Below are positions 7,025-12,668 of a DNA stretch of 15,912 bases, one piece after another. The DNA lies in contig JACOUZ010000135.1 of the NCBI GenBank assembly GCA_016177515.1, positions 1-15,912 on the forward strand, in the 5' to 3' direction. Position numbers and translations under genes: made by a program. The stretch's first letter is position 1. Each line of letters opens with the position of its first letter. The notes under the pieces were generated by a model. The model saw only the letters and a list, made by a program, of their open reading frames with translations, did not search any database and was not told where the DNA came from. This DNA is from Acidobacteriota bacterium. GTDB taxonomy: Bacteria > Acidobacteriota > Polarisedimenticolia > Gp22-AA2.

Positions 7025-7567
7025 ATGATGAGGAAGTCACATCTGGTCCTCGCGGCATGCGCCGCTTTGACCGTGTCCGTATTTGCGGCGTCCAGCAACG
7101 TCCAGAAATCCAAGGTCACAGTAGGTGATTTCGCCGTCCGGGTGACCAAGGCGCTCGGCAACCCCGTGGCCGACCAGCGCGCCGCCGTCGAGTCGCTCAA
7201 GTCCCTGGGAGTCAAAGTAGACGATGTGAACGCCAGCCTGACCGAGGGCATGGCGGCCAGGATCCTCGCCGACCTGGGAGTGCGCGTTTCCACCACCAGC
7301 CCCGATAACAGGGTGACGAAGGGGAAGGCCGATCAGCTCGTCGCCGTGGTGGGTCTGGCCGGGAGCACCTCGAGCGGTCTGGCGGCGACGGACCTCCCCG
7401 TAGCGTGCCTGGACAACAGGAACCGCGGCATTTGCGTCGAGTGCTGCAAGGCGGCCCTCGGGTGTGTCGACCAGAGCGCTCCATGCGATTTTGCCTCGGC
7501 CTGCGCCAAGTTCTGCAAGCAGGTTCTCCCTCCGGGGCAGGAGAGCCCGTCGGATCCGACTCCCTAG
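7025..7567 (+). CDS. Secreted Cys-rich protein, paralogue 3 of 3 (unknown function)
   Basis: A 180-residue exported protein, the third member of the tandem family. The ATG at 7025 follows AGGAG (7014-7018) at 6 bases; the adjacent ATG at 7028 is an equally possible start. The signal peptide covers about 1-21 (VFA-A cleavage). The mature part shows TVGDFAVRVTKALG, then SLGVKVDDVNASLTEGMAARIL and DLGVRVSTTSP..RVTKGKADQL, which read like three degenerate S-layer-homology units. The tail has cysteines at 128, 137, 140, 141, 147, 154, 160 and 164. It is the same scaffold as the neighbours, but with nine extra residues carrying two extra cysteines between CCK and CAKFC. The even count (8) fits an added disulfide. 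It has its own promoter and ends in a very strong terminator. Confidence 0.83.
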   Translation: MMRKSHLVLAACAALTVSVFAASSNVQKSKVTVGDFAVRVTKALGNPVADQRAAVESLKSLGVKVDDVNASLTEGMAARILADLGVRVSTTSPDNRVTKGKADQLVAVVGLAGSTSSGLAATDLPVACLDNRNRGICVECCKAALGCVDQSAPCDFASACAKFCKQVLPPGQESPSDPTP

Positions 7568-7601
7568 TCACTGGCCGGCAGGTCATCAGCATCCCAGCGA
7601 A

Positions 7602-7643
7602 GAGCGCCCCCCCCGTAAACGGGCCGGGGCGCTCGTTTTTTTT
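7602..7643 (+). terminator. Very strong intrinsic terminator after paralogue 3
   Basis: A 9-bp outer stem, GAGCGCCCC (7602-7610) with GGGGCGCTC (7626-7634), encloses an inner CCCG-TAAA-CGGG hairpin (7612-7623). It is followed by G and eight T's (7636-7643). It insulates the dihydrouridine synthase gene from the paralogue cluster. Confidence 0.95.
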
Positions 7644-7674
7644 GCGCGGCCTGCGGTCCGGCCTCTGTCCGTGC

Positions 7675-7680
7675 GAGAAT
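7675..7680 (+). promoter_or_regulatory. Possible -10 element for a leaderless dus transcript
   Basis: GAGAAT preceded by TGC (extended -10 type) ends 8 bases before the ATG at 7689. No Shine-Dalgarno precedes that ATG. If used, transcription would start within a few bases of the start codon, giving a leaderless message. No good -35 is present. Confidence 0.3.
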
Positions 7681-7688
7681 ATCGACGC

Positions 7689-8663
7689 ATGATGAAGATG
7701 GGTCACGTCAGGCTCGAGCCACCCCTCATCCTGGCCCCCATGGCCGGGATCACCGACCAGTATTTCCGCCTCCTCCTCAAACGGATCGGCGGCGTGGGAC
7801 TGGTCACGATGGAGTTCATTTCCTCCGAAGCGCTGACCAGGGGAAACGAGAAAACACGCCACATGATGCAGTTCTCGGAGGAGGAGAGACCGCTCGCGAT
7901 TCAGATTTACGGCAGCCACCCCGAGCGCATGGCGGAGGCCGCCGAGTTCGTGCAGGCCCTCGGGGCGGACGTCGTGGACATCAACATGGGATGCCCCGCG
8001 AACAAGGTCTTGAAGGGGTGCGCCGGCGCCGCACTGATGGGCGACCTTGACCTGGCGCGCGACATCGTGCGCGCCGTGCGCCGAAGGGTTCCCCTGCCTC
8101 TCACAGTCAAGTTCCGGGTCGGGCTGGACGAGAGGCGCGCCAACTACCTCGAGCTGGGGAGGATTTGCGAGGGGGAGGGAGCGGACGCAGTCGCCCTGCA
8201 CGCGCGCACGGCCCGGCAGATGTTCATGGGGGCCGCGGACTGGAGGCACATCTGCCGGCTGAAAGAGATCCTCTCGATCCCGGTGAGCGGGAATGGCGAC
8301 GTGCAGACGCCGGAGGACGCCCTGGCGCTGTGGCGGGCGACCGGCTGCGACGGGGTCATGATCGGCCGGGCGGCCGTGAAGAACCCCTGGATCTTCCGGC
8401 AAATCGCCGCGGTCCGGGCCGGCGCCGCACCGCGCGAGCCGGCGACCGAGGAACGCCGTGACCTCATCCTGTACCACTTCTCCCTGCTGCGCGAGCGGGA
8501 GGAGGAGCGTGTCGCCCTGCACAAGATCCGCACCTTCACCGGCTGGTACACCCACGGTCTGCCCAACGGCCGGGTCCTGCGCCAGAAGATCAACAGCCTG
8601 ACCTCCGTGGCGCAGTTCATCGACGAGATCGAGGGGTTCTTCCAGATCCTGCTGGCGGCCTGA
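7689..8663 (+). CDS. dusB: tRNA-dihydrouridine synthase (DusB/NifR3-like)
   Basis: A 324-residue FMN enzyme that reduces specific uridines in tRNA D-loops to dihydrouridine using NADPH. The TIM-barrel starts LILAPMAGITDQYFR (about 13-27). The catalytic cysteine is C102 in INMGCPANKVLKGCAG. FMN-contacting residues include K141 (TVKFRVG), H171 (LHARTARQMF) and the phosphate-binding VSGNGDV (199-205) and IGRAAVKNPW (225-234). A C-terminal helical tRNA-binding domain (about 250-324) is complete, with the H..R.F.GWY.HGLP segment. Length matches the family. The start was chosen as the first of three close ATGs (7689, 7692, 7698); none has a clear ribosome site. It converges on the GST-like gene with a 24-base gap and no terminator in between. 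Assignment to DusB rather than another bacterial Dus is by overall look. Confidence 0.9.
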   Translation: MMKMGHVRLEPPLILAPMAGITDQYFRLLLKRIGGVGLVTMEFISSEALTRGNEKTRHMMQFSEEERPLAIQIYGSHPERMAEAAEFVQALGADVVDINMGCPANKVLKGCAGAALMGDLDLARDIVRAVRRRVPLPLTVKFRVGLDERRANYLELGRICEGEGADAVALHARTARQMFMGAADWRHICRLKEILSIPVSGNGDVQTPEDALALWRATGCDGVMIGRAAVKNPWIFRQIAAVRAGAAPREPATEERRDLILYHFSLLREREEERVALHKIRTFTGWYTHGLPNGRVLRQKINSLTSVAQFIDEIEGFFQILLAA

Positions 8664-8687
8664 GAACCGCGTGTCGGTGAGGCGATC

Positions 8688-9266
8688 TCAGGGCGCTTCC
8701 ATCCGGCCGTACCAGGCCTTCAGGTGGGGGAACCCGGCGGAGATCTCGCGCTTCCCCAGGCGAACCAGGCAGCCCAGGAACGCGTACAGGGAAATGTCGG
8801 CCAGTCCGGGCGCGTCTCCGAAGGCGAAGCGGCGCTGCGAGAAGAGCTGCTCGAGGTTGCGGAACTGCGTCTCGAGATGCCGCTCGAGCTCCCGCCGTTC
8901 GTGGGTCTGCAGCGGTCCTCCCGCCGCATTCTTGTCCTCCAGGATCGATCTGAGGAGCGGACCGAGGACTTCGTCCGCATAGTCCTCGACGATCCACGCC
9001 AGTGCCTGGTCGGCGGGCGACTGCGGCAGCATGTTGGACTCGCCGTAGCGGGCGATCAGATATCTCAGGATCCGGGTCGAATCGGGAATGACCCGGTCGT
9101 CGTCGCACAGCACGGGAACGAGCCGTTGACCGGAGACCGCCTCGACCCTCCCGCGATCGTCAGGATCGATGGCCACGCTCTCGCAGGTCAGCCCCATGTG
9201 CTTGAGTGACAGGCGGACCTTTTCGCAGAAGGGGCACGCTGCGAAATGGTACAGGCGGAGCGCCAT
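8688..9266 (-). CDS. Glutathione S-transferase-like protein
   Basis: A 192-residue soluble protein with an N-terminal thioredoxin-fold domain (about 1-77) and an all-helical GST C-terminal domain (about 85-190). The N-terminus LRLYHFAACPFCEKVRL carries a glutaredoxin-like CPFC (C11, C14). The cis-proline is P51 in LVPVL, and D62-S63 sits at the usual gamma-glutamyl binding position. FGDAPGLADISLY near residues 148-160 is the typical GST C-terminal N-capping/hydrophobic-staple segment. Its substrate is unknown; the CxxC makes a thiol-transferase or glutathionyl-reductase role possible. It starts 15 bases after the RNase E/G stop on the same strand, with a GAGGG-type ribosome site, so it is probably the second gene of that operon. 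Confidence 0.85.
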   Translation of the reverse strand: MALRLYHFAACPFCEKVRLSLKHMGLTCESVAIDPDDRGRVEAVSGQRLVPVLCDDDRVIPDSTRILRYLIARYGESNMLPQSPADQALAWIVEDYADEVLGPLLRSILEDKNAAGGPLQTHERRELERHLETQFRNLEQLFSQRRFAFGDAPGLADISLYAFLGCLVRLGKREISAGFPHLKAWYGRMEAP

Positions 9267-9281
9267 GGGGCCCTCGCGGGA

Positions 9282-11537
9282 TCACCCGCCGAACGTGCGG
9301 CGCCACCAGTGCCGCTTCGGTTTCGGTTCTTCCTGCGTCTTCGCGCCGGCATCCGCCTGGTGCGCGACCGGCGACGGCCCGTCGGGTGCCGGCGGTGGAG
9401 CGGAGTACATCGTCGGCGGAGCAAGAGGCGGCAGCTTCGCAGGAGTCGCTTCCCGGAGTGTTGCAGGAAGGGCCTCATCCGGGGTGTCGGGGTCCGCCCA
9501 CCGGCCCCCGGACGCCGTGTCTGAGGGCCGGGGCGAGCCGCCCGGACCGGCTCCACGCCCCCGACGGCGCCGGCGCCTGCGGCGCCTGCGATGCGGCGAC
9601 TGCAGGCCGCCGTCGGGTGATGGGACCTGCGCCGGGAAAGGCAGGGCCGGACCGGGATCGAGGGGGGCGACCGGTGCCCGGAAGGCCGGTGCGTCATCGC
9701 CGTCCGGCCCTTGCGAGAAAACCGGTGGCTCGTCCTGTCCCTCCGGGGCCCCTTCCGGCTGCCGCTCCCTCCTCCCGGCGCCGCCGCGCGATCGGGCGGC
9801 GGAGACTGCCAGGGGTTCTTCCACGGACGTGCCGGCATCGCGGGGTGCCCCTGGCGCGACACCCTTGCCGCCGCGGCGCCGACGGCGCCGCCTGTGGCCC
9901 CTGGGGGATGCCTCGGCAGGCTCGGGCAACGCCGCCCTCACCGGGGGCGCTTCCTGGGGCTCGGCGGGGCGGGGGGGCGCTGGAGTGAGGGTGCCTGCAG
10001 CCAGGGCTTCGTCGACCGTATCGGCGGTGACAATGGGCACAACCTCCGTCTCCTCGCGGCGGAATTCTTCGATTTCGAACTGGCTCGTCTTCATCCTCGC
10101 TTCCGGGACCACCTCGATCAGGACCTTGTAGCGCACCTCCAGGCGGGCCAGGTCGTCCCGCTTCTGGTTCAGGAGGTACAGCGCCACCTCGGGAGGCAGG
10201 AACACCTTGACGCCCGAGATGTCGCCCTTCACGACCCGCGCCTGAATCTTGCGGAAGGCCGAGCGCGCCGCGGCCTCGGGCGTCCGGACCGTCCCATCGC
10301 CCTGGCAGGTCGGGCACTCCATGAAGGAGGAAGAGGCCTTGGTGGACTTGAGCCTCTGGCGCGACACCTCCATCAGTCCCAGTTTGCTGATGCGTGTGAC
10401 GTCATACCGCGCCTTGTCACGGGACATGGCCTCGGCGAAGGCGCGCTCCACCTGGCGGATGTGCTTGCTCGATTCCATGTCGATGAAATCGATGACGATC
10501 AGGCCGCCGATGTCCCGCAGCCGCAGCTGCCGGGCGATCTCCTCCGCCGCCTCCAGGTTGGTGCGTGTCGCCGTGTCCTCGCTGCTGGCGGAACGCGTCG
10601 AGCGCGCCGAGTTGACGTCGATCGCCGTCAACGCCTCGGTCTGGTCGATCGATATGGATCCGCCCGACTTGAGCTGGACCGTGCGCTTGTAAATGCGTTC
10701 GATCTGGTCCTCGAGGTTGTACTTGGAAAAGATGGGCTTGTCGCCCGTGTACAGCCTGACGAGGTGCGCCTTGTCCGGCATGTGCGCCTCGAAGAACTTC
10801 CTGGCGCGGTGGTGGGCGGCCTCGTCGTCGATCAGCACCTCCTCGATGTCGGAGGTGAAGTAGTCCCGGATGGTCCGGATCACCAGGTCGCGTTCCTGGA
10901 ACACCAGCGCCGGAGCCTTCACCTGCTGGGCAGCGGTCTCGATCGTCCGCCACAGCTCGAGCAGGGACTCGAGGTCGGCCTGCAGCTCCTTGGTGCTGGT
11001 CTCCATCCCGGCGGTGCGCACGATGACGCCGTAGCCCGCTGGAACCGTCAGCTCGTCGAGAATCTTGCGCAGCCGCTCGCGGTGCTCGGCGCTCTCGATC
11101 TTGCGGGAGATGCCGGCGGCGTCGGCGCCGGGCATCAGGACGAGATACCGTCCGGGCAGGGAATAGTACGTGCTCATCGTGGGGGGCTTGTTGCCGAAGG
11201 AGTCCCGGATCACCTGCACCAGGACCTCCTGGCCCTTCTCCAGGTGGCGGGTGATCCGCGCTCCCCGCCCCTTGCCTCCCGTTCCGCCGTCGCGGCTGGG
11301 ATAGAGCTTGAAGTTGATCTCGTCCAGGGGGAGGAACCCGGCCCGCTCCCCTCCGTAGTTCACGAAGGCGGCCTCGAGGGCGGGGTTGATCCCCTCGACC
11401 ATCACCTTGAAGATGTTGCCCTTGAGGTGTTCCTTGCTGAGGGTTTCGATCTCGAAGACGTCGAGAATGGCGTTGTCGACGATCGCGACGCGGTTCTCCT
11501 CCTCCGCGGTCACGTTCACGAACATCGATTTGGGCAT
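9282..11537 (-). CDS. rne: Ribonuclease E/G with long arginine-rich tail
   Basis: A 751-residue endoribonuclease that initiates mRNA decay and processes rRNA/tRNA. The ATG at 11537 follows GAGGAGA closely and starts MPKSMFVNV; longer upstream extension is unlikely. The S1-like domain is about 37-118. The 5'-monophosphate sensor is VRTAG (R174, T175). Catalytic Mg-binding aspartates are D307 (TAIDVNSAR) and D350 (VIDFIDM), 43 apart as in E. coli RNase E. The Zn-link is C408-P-T-C411. The catalytic core ends near 505. The remaining 245 residues are disordered, rich in Pro/Ala/Glu, with Arg runs at 549-555 and 650-659 and a basic-aromatic end (KPKRHWWRR). Such tails bind RNA and degradosome partners. 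Its leader contains a strong hairpin (11620-11644). It probably forms an operon with the downstream GST-like gene. Confidence 0.95.
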   Translation of the reverse strand: MPKSMFVNVTAEEENRVAIVDNAILDVFEIETLSKEHLKGNIFKVMVEGINPALEAAFVNYGGERAGFLPLDEINFKLYPSRDGGTGGKGRGARITRHLEKGQEVLVQVIRDSFGNKPPTMSTYYSLPGRYLVLMPGADAAGISRKIESAEHRERLRKILDELTVPAGYGVIVRTAGMETSTKELQADLESLLELWRTIETAAQQVKAPALVFQERDLVIRTIRDYFTSDIEEVLIDDEAAHHRARKFFEAHMPDKAHLVRLYTGDKPIFSKYNLEDQIERIYKRTVQLKSGGSISIDQTEALTAIDVNSARSTRSASSEDTATRTNLEAAEEIARQLRLRDIGGLIVIDFIDMESSKHIRQVERAFAEAMSRDKARYDVTRISKLGLMEVSRQRLKSTKASSSFMECPTCQGDGTVRTPEAAARSAFRKIQARVVKGDISGVKVFLPPEVALYLLNQKRDDLARLEVRYKVLIEVVPEARMKTSQFEIEEFRREETEVVPIVTADTVDEALAAGTLTPAPPRPAEPQEAPPVRAALPEPAEASPRGHRRRRRRRGGKGVAPGAPRDAGTSVEEPLAVSAARSRGGAGRRERQPEGAPEGQDEPPVFSQGPDGDDAPAFRAPVAPLDPGPALPFPAQVPSPDGGLQSPHRRRRRRRRRRGRGAGPGGSPRPSDTASGGRWADPDTPDEALPATLREATPAKLPPLAPPTMYSAPPPAPDGPSPVAHQADAGAKTQEEPKPKRHWWRRTFGG

Positions 11538-11619
11538 GAAATCTCCTCGCGCTCTCTCCCGCGGGGCCAGCCCCCTTGGCCGGCAAGTTCCCTCGAAGAG
11601 CGCCCTGCGACCGGCTCGA

Positions 11620-11644
11620 CCGGGCCGACGGGACGTCGGCCCGG
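11620..11644 (-). promoter_or_regulatory. Perfect 11-bp hairpin in the rne 5' leader
   Basis: CCGGGCCGACG (11620-11630) and CGTCGGCCCGG (11634-11644) pair perfectly around a 3-base loop. On the minus strand it lies between the predicted rne transcription start (about 11659) and the ATG at 11537, roughly 83 bases upstream of the start codon. No T-tract follows, so it is not an intrinsic terminator. RNase E genes in enterobacteria are autoregulated through structured leaders; a similar role here is inference. Confidence 0.7.
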
Positions 11645-11665
11645 GAGCACCGTCGCAAGAGGGCC

Positions 11666-11674
11666 AGTATAACA
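11666..11674 (-). promoter_or_regulatory. Extended -10 promoter for rne
   Basis: The minus strand reads TGTTATACT: a TGn extension followed by TATACT (5 of 6). The -35 region at normal spacing (TTCCTG) is poor, as often seen with extended -10 promoters. Predicted start near 11659, leader about 120 bases. Confidence 0.55.
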
Positions 11675-11778
11675 TCCCGGCCCGCGCTCAGGAAGATGGC
11701 GTCCCGATCGACGGCGCGCAAGCCGCCGGGGACCCCTCCGGCCCCGGGCCCTCGAGTCCGGAAGTCCGTCCGAAAATC

Positions 11779-11809
11779 CGGACAGGCTCCTGCACCTTTC
11801 TGCTAGAAT
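11779..11809 (+). promoter_or_regulatory. Extended -10 promoter for the sdh operon
   Basis: TGCTAGAAT (11801-11809) is an extended -10 with TAGAAT matching 5 of 6. CGGACA (11779-11784) could serve as -35 at a long 19-base spacing; it belongs to the 14-base sequence shared with the palindrome at 2190-2242. The predicted start near 11816 leaves a leader of about 25 bases carrying GGAGG before the sdhC ATG. Confidence 0.5.
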
Positions 11810-11840
11810 TCGCAGCCGCCGAAGAGGGATGGAGGTATCG

Positions 11841-12665
11841 ATGAGTGATCTCGCGCGCGCCGGCGGCCATGTCATCGGCTTCGCGGCCACGGCTCGAAGG
11901 GACCGCTGGTGGATCGGGCCGCTCCTCACCGTCCTGGGACTGGGGGGCTTCGCCGTCTATGCCACCTGGGCGGCGTTCCAGGGGTCTTACTACTTCCACG
12001 GCGCGTACCTCTCACCGTTCTACTCGCCCCTGCTGTTCGTCAATCCGGCGGCGCCGGGATCGGCCCCCCTGGAGCATGCCTGGTTGGGCCGCTGGCCGAG
12101 CTGGTGGCCTTCGATCCTCCCCGCGTCGCCCGCCTTTTTCATCATGGCTTTCCCCCTCGTGTTCCGGGCGACCTGCTATTACTACCGCAAGGCCTACTAC
12201 CGCTCCTTCTTCGGCACGCCTCCGGGGTGCGCCGTCGGTCCGGTTCCGGGGGGCAGGTATCGGGGCGAGACCGGCCTCCTGATCGTCCAGAACCTGCACC
12301 GTTACGCGCTCTACGCCGCCATCGTGTTCATCGGCATTCTCTCCTACGACGCCGTGCGGGCCTTTTTCCGGGACGGACGGCCCGGGGTGGGAGTCGGCAG
12401 CATGGTCCTCCTGCTCAACCCGATGCTTCTGGCTGCGTACACCTTCGGCTGCCATTCCTGGCGCCACCTCGTCGGCGGGAGACTGGACTGCTTCTCCTGC
12501 GACCGGCAGAGCGCCATGCGCCACGGCCTCTGGAGGGGGGTGACGGCCCTGAACGCCCACCACATGCAATGGGCGTGGGTGAGCCTCTTCTGGGTGGCCT
12601 TTTCCGACCTGTACGTGCGCCTGGTCTCGATGGGTCTGATCCGCGACCTGAGCACCTGGGGATAG
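11841..12665 (+). CDS. sdhC: Succinate dehydrogenase membrane subunit (Sdh1-type SdhC)
   Basis: A 274-residue membrane anchor that should pass electrons from SdhB to quinone. The ATG at 11841 was chosen over the one at 11829 because GGAGG (11831-11835) sits five bases before it. Five hydrophobic helices are visible (about 23-46, 91-113, 153-176, 185-205 and 240-264). The length and the segments GRYRGETGLLIVQNLHRYALY and CHSWRHLVGG resemble the single membrane subunit of actinobacterial/mycobacterial Sdh1, not the short SdhC/SdhD pair of E. coli. Conserved-looking Cys/His residues cluster at the fourth helix end and the following loop: C204, H205, H209, C217 and C220, plus H153, H240 and H241. 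Mycobacterial Sdh1 is reported to hold a membrane-embedded Rieske-type [2Fe-2S] centre; whether these residues do the same is inference. sdhA follows after 3 bases. Confidence 0.85.
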   Translation: MSDLARAGGHVIGFAATARRDRWWIGPLLTVLGLGGFAVYATWAAFQGSYYFHGAYLSPFYSPLLFVNPAAPGSAPLEHAWLGRWPSWWPSILPASPAFFIMAFPLVFRATCYYYRKAYYRSFFGTPPGCAVGPVPGGRYRGETGLLIVQNLHRYALYAAIVFIGILSYDAVRAFFRDGRPGVGVGSMVLLLNPMLLAAYTFGCHSWRHLVGGRLDCFSCDRQSAMRHGLWRGVTALNAHHMQWAWVSLFWVAFSDLYVRLVSMGLIRDLSTWG

Positions 12666-12668
12666 GTC

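Larger units (their letters stand above)
11538..11840. other. Divergent control region between rne and sdhC
   Basis: About 300 bases with no gene. From left to right: the rne ribosome site (GAGGAGA on the minus strand, about 11543-11549), a perfect 11-bp hairpin (11620-11644), the rne extended -10 (11666-11674), then a GC-rich stretch, a 14-base copy of the palindrome arm seen at 2230-2243 (11779-11792), the sdhC extended -10 (11801-11809) and the sdhC ribosome site GGAGG (11831-11835). Confidence 0.7.

Noticed and set aside
7052..7063. Lipobox-like LAAC in the signal peptide of paralogue 3
   Set aside because: The hydrophobic stretch continues for eight or more residues after the cysteine, and a normal signal peptidase I site follows, so a lipoprotein is unlikely.
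9711..11672. 653-residue open frame antisense to RNase E/G
   Set aside because: Same shadow effect. Residue composition mirrors the real gene, and the sense strand carries all catalytic motifs.
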